DNA of 5,447 bases. It comes from JBDNDK01 sp046719185 (GTDB taxonomy: Bacteria; Armatimonadota; UBA5829). Positions 1-5,447 of this stretch are shown here, piece by piece. The stretch's first letter is position 1, and each line of letters starts with the position of its first letter. The stretch is from assembly GCA_046719185.1 (NCBI GenBank), contig JBDNDK010000162.1, positions 1 to 5,447 on the forward strand, in the 5' to 3' direction. The notes under the pieces were generated by a model. The model saw only the letters and a program-made list of their open reading frames with translations. It was not told where the DNA came from and searched no databases. Position numbers and translations under genes: made by a program.

Positions 1-2252
1 TTCTTAATAAAGAAATAAAAAATCAAAAAGAAGATCTTATTAAACAAAAAGATGTATTAAGACATCTTCAAGATAAAAAGTTAAAATTAAATCAAAACAT
101 AACAGCAAAATCATCAAGGTTAAAAACTCTTAATGAAATGTCAGAGGCACATGAGGGTTTCTATGAGGGTGTTAGAAATGTAATGAATGCTGTTAAAGAT
201 GCAAAATTAGAAAGCGGCTATGCGGTTGTTGCTGATGTAATAAGTGTTCCCAAAGGTTATGAACAAGCCATAGAAACTGCATTGGGTGCAAGTTTACAAG
301 ATATAATAACTGATAATTTATACAGTGCTAAAAAAGCAATAACATATCTTAAGGAAAACAAACTAGGCAGGGCAACATTTTTGCCATTAGATAATATGAA
401 GCCAATTATTTTTGATTCTAGCTATAAACTAAAAAATATAAATGGAGCATTAGGTATTGCATCAGAAATCATTTCATATGATCTTAAATATAATCCAGCA
501 ATAAATACACTACTTGGCAGAACGATCATAGCTGACAATATAGATAATGCTATAAATATATCTCATAAATTAAATGGTTGGAGTAAAATAGTTACAATTG
601 ATGGTGAAGTGTTAGTTCCAAGTGGTGCATTAACAGGTGGATCAGCCAAAAGCAAAGGTTCTGGATTATTGCTCAGAAAACAAGAAATTGAAACTCTTGG
701 AATTGAAATAAGAGAGATTGAAACAGAGATACTAAAAATAAATATTGAGATTGAAAATAATATTCAAGAAATAAATGACACTGAGCAAAAAATAGAGTTT
801 AATGAACAAAAATTAAATGAAAACAAATCAAAATTTTCTGATAGCACAATACAAATTGAATATCATGAAAATGAAATTAGCAGAATAATAAGACAAATAG
901 ATTCTATAGAGCTTGAATCAGAAGAAATTAGCTTAATGTTAAAAGATGAGAAAGATAAAATTGAATCACTAGAAAAAGAATTGATTATATCTGATAAAGA
1001 AAATACTAACCTTGATCAAATTGTATCAGATGCTGAGAGAAAAATTGAAGAGCTCAGCAAAATAAAGGAAAATTTGATTGAGAAGCAAACAGAATTAAGA
1101 GTAAAATTAGCAGAATGCAAAGAAAGATCAGCTTCTATTGAAAATGGGCTACATACTTCAAATGAAACATTAAATCAGTTAAAAAATGATTTGGATGAAA
1201 GGAAAAGAAAAAAATCTGATTTTGCAGATGAGATTGAAAAGCTTGAATTAGAGCTTTTATCAATAACCCAAGAAATGAATACTCAAAAAGCATTATTTAA
1301 TGCATCTGATGTTTCTTTAAAAGATATTTCAGAAAAAAGAGCTACACACTCTGAAAAATTTATGCATCTGCAAAAACAATTAAGAGACTCACAAAACGAT
1401 CTTATTAGAATATCACAAGAGATGCATGATATAGATGTCAAAGAAGCAAGATTGGATATGCAACTGAGCCAATTGACAGAAAGATTATACAATGAGTATG
1501 AAATAAGTCTGAATGAAGCTTTGGAATTTCCAGATAATGAGCTGGTAGTTGAAAGAGGGGCTAGTGTAGAAGTTGCAAGACTTAGAAAAGAAATAAGAGA
1601 TATGGGTGCAGTGAACACTGGTGCTATTGGTGAGTATGAAAGAATTAAAGATAGATGGGATTTTCTTACTGAACAAAAAATAGACCTTGAAAAGGCAAAG
1701 ATACAGGTAAATGAAGCTATAACTGAAATTGATTCAGGTACGAAAGAAATATTTATGGACACATTCAATAAAGTATCTGAGAACTTTGACAAGATGTTTA
1801 ATATTCTATTTGGTGGTGGAAAGACACAGCTTAAATTAACAATGCCAGATAATCTTCTAGAAACAGGAATTGATATTATTGCTCAGATGCCGGGGAAAAA
1901 ATTCCAAGATATGTCTCTTTTATCTGGTGGTGAGAGAGCATTGACAGCTTGTGCTTTAATATTTGCTCTGCTTCTTGCTAAACCAAGCCCATTTGTTGTT
2001 ATGGATGAAGTAGATGCACCTTTAGATGAGAGTAATGTTGAAAGGTTTGCTGATGTATTAAATGAGTTTTCAAAGAACTCACAGTTTATAGTTATAACTC
2101 ATAATAGAGCCACTATGGAAGCTAGTGATATGCTGTATGGTGTTACTATGCAGGAGCCTGGTGTAAGCAAACTTATATCAGTGAAGCTTACATCTGAGGA
2201 TGATGCTGAGAAAAATAATAAATCAGAAAGAGAAGTTATTAAAATAAAATAA
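1..2252 (+). CDS. smc: Chromosome partition/condensin protein SMC, C-terminal part (5' truncated by window)
   Basis: SMC is the ATP-driven condensin subunit that dimerises through its hinge and organises and segregates the nucleoid. The frame is open from the window start (first full codon at base 3), giving 749 visible residues. The ATG at 138 is internal: the 45 residues before it are Lys/Gln/Leu-rich coiled coil running straight into the hinge. Visible parts: end of the first coiled-coil arm (about residues 1-65); hinge (about 70-223) with the family-typical GRATFLPLD and PSGALTGGS segments; second coiled-coil arm (about 225-600); C-terminal ATPase head with the FNILFGGGK segment, ABC signature LSGGERALTA (bases 1920-1949), Walker B FVVMDEVDAPLDE (1992-2030) with the catalytic Glu after Asp, and the ITHNRATME switch His. 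Bacterial SMCs are usually near 1,170-1,200 residues, so about 430 residues including Walker A lie upstream. A Lys/Glu-rich tail follows the head. No frameshift is seen. The identification is secure. Confidence 0.97.
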   Translation, partial: LNKEIKNQKEDLIKQKDVLRHLQDKKLKLNQNITAKSSRLKTLNEMSEAHEGFYEGVRNVMNAVKDAKLESGYAVVADVISVPKGYEQAIETALGASLQDIITDNLYSAKKAITYLKENKLGRATFLPLDNMKPIIFDSSYKLKNINGALGIASEIISYDLKYNPAINTLLGRTIIADNIDNAINISHKLNGWSKIVTIDGEVLVPSGALTGGSAKSKGSGLLLRKQEIETLGIEIREIETEILKINIEIENNIQEINDTEQKIEFNEQKLNENKSKFSDSTIQIEYHENEISRIIRQIDSIELESEEISLMLKDEKDKIESLEKELIISDKENTNLDQIVSDAERKIEELSKIKENLIEKQTELRVKLAECKERSASIENGLHTSNETLNQLKNDLDERKRKKSDFADEIEKLELELLSITQEMNTQKALFNASDVSLKDISEKRATHSEKFMHLQKQLRDSQNDLIRISQEMHDIDVKEARLDMQLSQLTERLYNEYEISLNEALEFPDNELVVERGASVEVARLRKEIRDMGAVNTGAIGEYERIKDRWDFLTEQKIDLEKAKIQVNEAITEIDSGTKEIFMDTFNKVSENFDKMFNILFGGGKTQLKLTMPDNLLETGIDIIAQMPGKKFQDMSLLSGGERALTACALIFALLLAKPSPFVVMDEVDAPLDESNVERFADVLNEFSKNSQFIVITHNRATMEASDMLYGVTMQEPGVSKLISVKLTSEDDAEKNNKSEREVIKIK

Positions 2253-2289
2253 ATTTCAAATAATTATTTTTTCTATAAAATGGGAATAA

Positions 2290-2316
2290 GCCTGTGAATC
2301 ATTTAGATTCACAGGC
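2290..2316. terminator. Perfect 11-bp hairpin between convergent genes, likely bidirectional terminator
   Basis: GCCTGTGAATC (2290-2300) and GATTCACAGGC (2306-2316) are exact inverted complements around a 5-base loop, ATTTA. The hairpin lies 38 bases after the smc stop and 30 bases after the leftward PEP-CTERM gene stop, the expected place for a shared terminator. Neither side has a strong uninterrupted T run: rightward there is TTTTAT about 10 bases on, and leftward TTATTCCCATTTTAT. Intrinsic termination may therefore be imperfect, or the hairpin may mainly protect mRNA 3' ends. Confidence 0.7.
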
Positions 2317-2345
2317 AATAATGTCCCTTTTATATGTTTGTGGCT

Positions 2346-3107
2346 TTATTTATTTTTTCTATATTTTCTTATTATTGGTATTGCAGTTAATCCTGTAAGC
2401 AATGCTAGCATTGAGGATGGCTCAGGAATTACAGTAAGAGTTGTTCCTCCACCTCCGCCTGCTGATCCAGCAAATGCTAGTAGTCCTCCAAGAAGACCAC
2501 CTATTGCCAATGGTGGGAATGCAGTTACTGCCGGAGCAATAATTTCTCCAGCTAATGGAGCTGCTACTATTGGTTCTGTTGCAAGTGCAGGTATTGATTC
2601 GATTAATCCTGGAGGTGCAACAACTGCAGTCGCAGCTACTACTTCTGGACCTATTGGCAAAACTTCTTCTTCTATTCCTTTTGTTTCAATGACTACTTCT
2701 TCTGGTAATGATTTTCCTAGAGGATTGCCACAAGACCATTCAAGGACAGGATTTCCATTTTGATCTGCAAACACAAGTGTTCCTTTAGGAAGCACTTTTT
2801 TCTTGGACTTAACAGTATTGTTTTTGCTAACATACCAAGCTGTTACAGTTGTAGGTTGTTTAAGAGTAACCAAAGTTAAAGTTTGTTCCAAATTAGATGC
2901 AATCAAATCTGCAGGTTTACCATAATGGTTTGCAAATCTTGCTTGCACTGTAGGATCTTTTCTAACTTGGCTAACCAACTCTTCAACTGTGCTTGCTCTC
3001 CACTTCAGGAATGAACCTGGAGGGGTTTTTTGAGCAGCAAACACTGCTGTTGAAGCAAACAACAAACTGACCAAGATGGGTAATGTAAATACATATTTTA
3101 TTTTCAT
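2346..3107 (-). CDS. Secreted PEP-CTERM sorting-domain protein with unrecognised N-terminal domain
   Basis: A protein of about 253 residues. Residues 1-24 form a signal peptide (MKIKYVF, hydrophobic core, STAVFA then AQK). Residues 25-135 form a compact, mostly polar domain that I cannot assign to a family; it ends in LPKGTLVFADQNGNPVLEW and CGNPLG and has the only Cys (about residue 126). Residues 150-205 are Ala/Pro/Val-rich and low in complexity. A hydrophobic Gly-rich stretch (about 200-221, LAIGGLLGGLLAF) and five glycines follow. The C terminus is a classic PEP-CTERM signal: VIPEPSS (PEP at 228-230), a short hydrophobic helix, then the basic tail RKYRKNK. In known systems an exosortase in the inner membrane recognises this signal, and the proteins take part in exopolysaccharide-associated matrix or surface functions. 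An in-frame ATG at 3122 adds MGYER, but the ATG at 3107 gives a normal signal peptide and has GGGG 9 bases upstream. Specific function unknown. Confidence 0.9.
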   Translation of the reverse strand: MKIKYVFTLPILVSLLFASTAVFAAQKTPPGSFLKWRASTVEELVSQVRKDPTVQARFANHYGKPADLIASNLEQTLTLVTLKQPTTVTAWYVSKNNTVKSKKKVLPKGTLVFADQNGNPVLEWSCGNPLGKSLPEEVVIETKGIEEEVLPIGPEVVAATAVVAPPGLIESIPALATEPIVAAPLAGEIIAPAVTAFPPLAIGGLLGGLLAFAGSAGGGGGTTLTVIPEPSSMLALLTGLTAIPIIRKYRKNK

Positions 3108-3143
3108 TCTTTCATACCCCATTCTTTGTAAAAATTGTAATTT

Positions 3144-3159
3144 GCCACACTATTGTGAC
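3144..3159 (-). other. Small leader hairpin downstream of the nested stems
   Basis: The transcript segment GTCACA-ATAG-TGTGGC can form a 6-bp stem (one G-U) with a 4-base loop, 37 bases before the start codon at 3107. Its 5' arm contains TCACA, which could instead pair with TGTGA (3171-3167). That alternative would place the outer-stem segment AGTGCT in a loop, so two mutually exclusive folds are possible. It has no following T run, so it is not called a terminator. Confidence 0.3.
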
Positions 3160-3160
3160 T

Positions 3161-3231
3161 AGCACTTCACACTGGATATTAGATAACCATCTTTGCTCCC
3201 CATAGTATGTTTTCTAATATTATTAAGTGCT
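3161..3231 (-). ncRNA. Candidate structured 5' leader RNA (nested stems) of the PEP-CTERM transcript
   Basis: In the leftward transcript AGCACTT (3231-3225) can pair with AAGTGCT (3167-3161), a 7-bp outer stem. Nested inside, ATATTAGA (3220-3213) can pair with TCTAATAT (3183-3176), an 8-bp stem. The enclosed 29 bases include GGGGAGCAAAG, flanked by ACTAT and ATGGT, which could form a third short stem with one G-U pair. The outer stem begins about 4 bases after the predicted sigma-54 start. I match no known riboswitch class with confidence. The structure is inferred from complementarity only, without covariation, and the stems are mostly A/U. Confidence 0.4.
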
Positions 3232-3245
3232 TCATTTATAACTAT

Positions 3246-3261
3246 TGCAAATACCGTGCCA
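3246..3261 (-). promoter_or_regulatory. Sigma-54 (RpoN) -24/-12 promoter for the PEP-CTERM gene
   Basis: Read on the minus strand the sequence is TGGCACG, then four bases GTAT, then TTGCA. This matches the sigma-54 core consensus TGGCACR-N4-TTGCW at every specified base. The GG (3260-3259) and GC (3248-3247) dinucleotides are 12 bases apart, as required. The predicted transcription start is near 3235, about 128 bases before the chosen ATG at 3107. Sigma-54 promoters need an AAA+ enhancer-binding activator; for PEP-CTERM genes the known regulators are PrsK/PrsR-type. Which activator works here is not visible. Confidence 0.88.
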
Positions 3262-3284
3262 ATTGAATGGGATTTATTTATATA

Positions 3285-3297
3285 ATTGAATTTCAAT
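3285..3297. repeat. 13-bp palindrome ATTGAATTTCAAT upstream of the sigma-54 promoter
   Basis: ATTGAA and TTCAAT are perfect inverted complements around one central T, centred about 56 bases upstream of the predicted sigma-54 start. AATTGAAT also occurs as a direct repeat at 3261-3268 and 3284-3291, 23 bases apart (about two helical turns). It could be a regulator site, but AT-rich DNA yields such palindromes by chance. Confidence 0.3.
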
Positions 3298-3355
3298 AAG
3301 ATAGTATTAAAATTAAATATATTTTTTTTCATAAAATAAGAATCGGTTTTGCTTA

Positions 3356-3379
3356 ATTATTTATAATGATGTAAATAAT
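3356..3379. repeat. 8-bp inverted repeat, candidate activator (enhancer) site
   Basis: ATTATTTA (3356-3363) and TAAATAAT (3372-3379) are exact inverted complements with an 8-base spacer. The centre is about 132 bases upstream of the predicted sigma-54 start, within the range where enhancer-binding proteins usually bind, and about 40 bases before the rightward TATAAT. A shared site for both directions is possible. The arms are pure A/T, so chance is a serious alternative. Confidence 0.3.
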
Positions 3380-3381
3380 GT

Positions 3382-3410
3382 AGTAAAACTGAGGAACATA
3401 CTTGTATAAT
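3382..3410 (+). promoter_or_regulatory. Probable housekeeping-sigma promoter of the export operon
   Basis: TATAAT at 3405-3410 is a perfect -10 hexamer. At 17-bp spacing the -35 position (3382-3387) reads AGTAAA, a poor match to TTGACA, so the promoter is weak or activator-dependent. Predicted start near 3417 and a leader of about 110 bases. The arms ACATAC (3396-3401) and GTATGT (3417-3422) flank the -10 symmetrically and could form an operator. Confidence 0.45.
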
Positions 3411-3515
3411 AGAATCGTATGTAAATATAAATTGAAGTTATAAAACAGTTTAATTGAGCTAAAGACATCAAAAAATATGTCAATAATGAATATATGGCTA
3501 TATATAGCATAAATT

Positions 3516-3520
3516 GGAGG
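3516..3520 (+). promoter_or_regulatory. Ribosome binding site deciding a TTG start
   Basis: GGAGG sits 9 bases before an in-frame TTG at 3530. The next gene has the same arrangement: GGAGG, 9 bases, then GTG. The upstream in-frame ATG at 3494 has no purine-rich site before it. Confidence 0.7.
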
Positions 3521-3529
3521 CTGGTTGAG

Positions 3530-4552
3530 TTGAAAACATTTGTAACAATTATAATTGTTATTTATACAATTTTTACTTTTACAATAACCCTATTTGCACA
3601 AGATGATTCATCTACACAAATTCTGCCTGATTATTCATCAAAAATCGATTCTCAAACTTCTGAACAAGCTGTGAATGCATATGTTGATGAAAAATATAAA
3701 ATTACAGAAGAAGATGTTATAAGAATAGATGTATGGGGTGATCCGGTACTATCAAGACTAGAAGTTCAAGTAACTCCTGATGGAAATATAAACATACCTT
3801 ATCTTGGAATTGTTAGAGTTGTAGGCATGACTCAACTTGAGTTGACTGATCATATAATTAAAAGATTAATTGAAGAAGAAATTTATTATGAACCAAGAGT
3901 ACAAGTTACTCTATTAAAAATTCACGATAAATTAGTTAGAGTATTAGGTCAGGTTAGAAATCCTGGTGCAATAAAATTTAGAGATGGCGATACTTTATTG
4001 GAAGCTCTGGCACAAGCTGGAAGTTATACTGAAAATGCATGGCTGGAAAGAACAAGTTTTACAAGAAAAGAATCTGATGATTTAGGAGTGCCTGCAGGTA
4101 CACCTGTAATAGTTAATTTGAAAGATTTATTAGATGGTAAAAATTTAACTCAAAATTTTCTTTTAAAAAATGGAGATACTATTTATATACCACCTGAAGA
4201 TTATAATAACAAAATATATGTGATGGGTTATGTTATGAAACCTGGGATATTTAGTTTGAAAGATAATACAACTGTGGTGGATGCAATCACACTTGCAGGT
4301 GGACAGAGTCAAAGAGGAAGTCTGAGTAATATAACTATCATAAGAGGTGGTTCTCCTGAAAACCCTGAAAATAGAATAAAAGTAGATTTAAATAAGTTTT
4401 ATAAAAAAGGTGACTTTTCTCAAAATATAACCCTTGAAGCTGGCGATGTGATAATGGTGCCAGAAACAAAAGCAATTGATTGGACAAAGGTATCTCAGAT
4501 ATTAAACTCAGCATTAAATGTATTATATCTTGACAGATATTTGAACAGATAA
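3530..4552 (+). CDS. Wza-type exopolysaccharide export protein (Poly_export + two SLBB domains)
   Basis: Outer-membrane polysaccharide export proteins form the channel through which capsule or exopolysaccharide leaves the periplasm, working with a Wzz/Wzc partner. With the TTG start the protein has 340 residues. Residues 1-23 are a signal peptide (KTF, long Ile/Thr/Phe core, LFA then QDD). The polysaccharide export domain is at about 57-135, starting YKITEEDVIRIDVWGDP and including the VTPDGNINIPYLGIVRVVG core. The first SLBB domain follows at about 136-180 (VLGQVRNPGAIKFRDGDTLLEAL) and the second at about 229-273 (YVMGYVMKPGIFSLKD, then ITLAGG). The tail has GDVIMVPE and a final, possibly amphipathic helix. 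There is no lipobox Cys, unlike E. coli Wza, so it looks like a signal-peptidase-I substrate. An ATG at 3494 would add 12 residues, but it lacks a ribosome site and spoils the signal peptide. It is followed after 32 bases by its chain-length partner, implying an operon. Confidence 0.93.
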   Translation: MKTFVTIIIVIYTIFTFTITLFAQDDSSTQILPDYSSKIDSQTSEQAVNAYVDEKYKITEEDVIRIDVWGDPVLSRLEVQVTPDGNINIPYLGIVRVVGMTQLELTDHIIKRLIEEEIYYEPRVQVTLLKIHDKLVRVLGQVRNPGAIKFRDGDTLLEALAQAGSYTENAWLERTSFTRKESDDLGVPAGTPVIVNLKDLLDGKNLTQNFLLKNGDTIYIPPEDYNNKIYVMGYVMKPGIFSLKDNTTVVDAITLAGGQSQRGSLSNITIIRGGSPENPENRIKVDLNKFYKKGDFSQNITLEAGDVIMVPETKAIDWTKVSQILNSALNVLYLDRYLNR

Positions 4553-4570
4553 TTTTATTGTAAATATTAT

Positions 4571-4575
4571 GGAGG
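4571..4575 (+). promoter_or_regulatory. Ribosome binding site for the GTG-started chain-length gene
   Basis: GGAGG lies 9 bases before GTG at 4585 in the 32-base gap after the export gene. It decides the start, because no in-frame ATG precedes the first membrane segment. Confidence 0.75.
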
Positions 4576-4584
4576 ATTTAGTTA

Positions 4585-5447
4585 GTGGAATTTTGGCGTT
4601 ATTATAGAATCATTCGCCGCAAAAGATGGCTGATATTGCTAGGTATGTTAGTTTGTGTTGGTTTTGTAGCATATCACAATTCAACTTTAAAGCCATTATA
4701 TGTTGCAAAAACAACACTAATGGAATCAAAAGGAATGGCTCAGCAAGGTACTCCATTATTTCAAGATTTATATAGCAGGGTCCAACAAACTGATGTTCAA
4801 CTGCAGCTATCAAATCTTGGGCAAATAGCAACTAGTCAAAGAGTTTTACAAGATGCTGCAAGAATGCTTGAAGACTACAACATCTCTGTTACACCAGAAA
4901 TGATACTAAAAAATACCCAAGTGAAACCAGAAAAAGATACAAGTATTATTGGTATATATGTAACTTTAGAAAATCCAGAGGATGCAAGGATAGCAGCTGA
5001 AGTTGTTTCTACTGCATTCAAAAGAGCATATAATGAATTGAATAATGCTGCTGTTAGACAAAGTAGAGAATTTATAGAAGCTCAAATTGAATCTACAAGA
5101 TTAGCAATGGAAAAAGCTCAGAATGATCTTAGAAAGTTTAAAGAAGAAAATGAGCTAATTATGTTGGATCAACAAAGTTTATCTGCAATTCAAAGACTTG
5201 CAAATATAAAAACTACAATAGACTCTACTGCTGCTTCTTCCAAGGCTGCATCTGCTAGAGTGAAAAGAGCTGAAAGTGAGCTAAGAGGTATCTCAGAATT
5301 TGAAGAGACAGCTAAGCATGTTTCAAGAAATCCTATATGGCAAAATTTAACAGAAGAATTAAATAGATTAGAAACAAAAAGAGCAAATGAAATGGGAGGA
5401 CCTGGCAAAACAGGTAAAGGTCCAAATCACCCAGATATTTTAGCTAT
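4585..5447 (+). CDS. Wzz/GumC-type polysaccharide chain-length determinant (3' truncated by window)
   Basis: This frame starts with GTG at 4585 and stays open to the window end (287 codons plus two bases). The N terminus MEFWRYYRIIRRKRW is a basic cytoplasmic lead of the Wzz type. A transmembrane segment follows at about 15-31, then a periplasmic part with a Wzz-like fold (about 33-145, including ISVTPEMILKN and a VTLENPEDARIAAEVV segment). A long helical coiled coil spans about 155-245. The conserved HPD (282-284) of the GumC/Wzc periplasmic region comes just before the cut. Such proteins sit in the inner membrane, contact the Wza-type channel and set polymer length. Whether a C-terminal tyrosine-kinase domain (Wzc/BY-kinase) is fused cannot be seen. 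The Gly/Lys-rich stretch at about 271-280 just before HPD may be a lineage-specific insert. Order and spacing behind the export gene support a shared operon. Confidence 0.9.
   Translation, partial: MEFWRYYRIIRRKRWLILLGMLVCVGFVAYHNSTLKPLYVAKTTLMESKGMAQQGTPLFQDLYSRVQQTDVQLQLSNLGQIATSQRVLQDAARMLEDYNISVTPEMILKNTQVKPEKDTSIIGIYVTLENPEDARIAAEVVSTAFKRAYNELNNAAVRQSREFIEAQIESTRLAMEKAQNDLRKFKEENELIMLDQQSLSAIQRLANIKTTIDSTAASSKAASARVKRAESELRGISEFEETAKHVSRNPIWQNLTEELNRLETKRANEMGGPGKTGKGPNHPDILA

Larger units (their letters stand above)
3108..3529. other. Divergent intergenic control region between the PEP-CTERM gene and the export operon
   Basis: About 420 bases without a convincing coding frame separate two outward-reading genes. 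Leftward it holds a sigma-54 promoter (3246-3261) and a leader of about 128 bases with nested complementary segments. Rightward it holds a TATAAT box (3405-3410) and a leader of about 110 bases ending in GGAGG. Between the promoters lie AT-rich inverted repeats (3285-3297, 3356-3379) and an eight-T run near 3322-3329. No tRNA, CRISPR or mobile element is visible in it. Confidence 0.8.

Noticed and set aside
138..140. ATG at 138 as the start of a short SMC-like protein
   Set aside because: The frame is open to the window start with coiled-coil residues, and the ATG lies right at the hinge entrance, so it is an internal Met.
1283..1792. Leftward open frames inside smc (also 1485-1676)
   Set aside because: Both lie antisense to the well-supported SMC coiled coil; Ser/Leu/Phe-rich composition is typical of shadows of Glu/Lys/Leu-rich genes.
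2338..2763. Rightward 141-residue open frame with a Pro-rich stretch
   Set aside because: It is the opposite-strand shadow of the PEP-CTERM gene: its Pro-rich run is the complement of the poly-Gly linker, and it has no ribosome site or domain.
3154..3171. TGTGA...TCACA resembling a CRP site
   Set aside because: The spacer is 8 bases instead of 6, and the site lies downstream of the sigma-54 start inside the leader, so pairing in the RNA is the more natural reading.
3161..3231. Cyclic-di-GMP-I (GEMM) riboswitch
   Set aside because: GCAAAG and CTAA words occur in similar order, but the conserved GGGCAAACC segment and the GAAA-capped stem are not present, so I do not assign this class.
4610..5408. 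Leftward short open frames at 4610-4831 and 5190-5408
   Set aside because: They are antisense to the Wzz/GumC-type gene, whose reading frame shows clear family features through both stretches.
1..5447. CRISPR arrays, tRNA/rRNA genes, insertion sequences, toxin-antitoxin or defence genes
   Set aside because: I looked for spaced repeats, cloverleaf-like sequence, transposase motifs and terminal inverted repeats and saw none.

Overview
The window is AT-rich (roughly one third G+C by eye) and comes from a diderm bacterium. The evidence for a diderm is a Wza-type outer-membrane polysaccharide export protein, a PEP-CTERM secreted protein, and a near-ideal sigma-54 promoter. The lineage cannot be fixed from the sequence. 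AGA-rich, A/T-ending codon use and SMC (not MukB) condensin suggest a low-GC non-gammaproteobacterial lineage, possibly an uncultured one, but this is inference.

Layout. (1) Positions 1-2252, + strand: the C-terminal two thirds of the chromosome condensin SMC (hinge, second coiled-coil arm, ABC signature and Walker B head); its N-terminal part lies upstream of the window. (2) 2253-2345: a short convergent gap with a perfect 11-bp hairpin, probably a terminator shared by both strands. (3) 2346-3107, - strand: a secreted protein of about 253 residues with signal peptide, an unrecognised N-terminal domain, an Ala/Pro/Val-rich middle, a Gly-rich linker and a textbook PEP-CTERM sorting signal. (4) 3108-3529: a long divergent control region. 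It holds a 16-of-16-type sigma-54 -24/-12 promoter reading into the PEP-CTERM gene, a potential nested RNA structure that begins almost at the predicted transcript 5' end, several inverted repeats, and a TATAAT box for the rightward genes. (5) 3530-4552, + strand: a Wza-like exopolysaccharide export protein with two SLBB domains, most likely started by TTG behind a GGAGG. (6) 4585-end, + strand: a Wzz/GumC-type polysaccharide chain-length (co-polymerase) protein, started by GTG behind a GGAGG and cut off by the window end.

How they work together. Genes 5 and 6 look like the first two genes of an exopolysaccharide operon. In bacteria with the exosortase system, PEP-CTERM proteins are exported, processed by a membrane exosortase and act in an exopolysaccharide matrix. 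Known PEP-CTERM regulons use sigma-54 with a PrsK/PrsR-type two-component system. A PEP-CTERM target with a sigma-54 promoter placed divergently from a Wza/Wzz pair therefore points to an exosortase-linked exopolysaccharide locus that continues to the right. The parts most worth attention are the sigma-54 promoter, the possible structured leader RNA, and the unrecognised domain of the PEP-CTERM protein.
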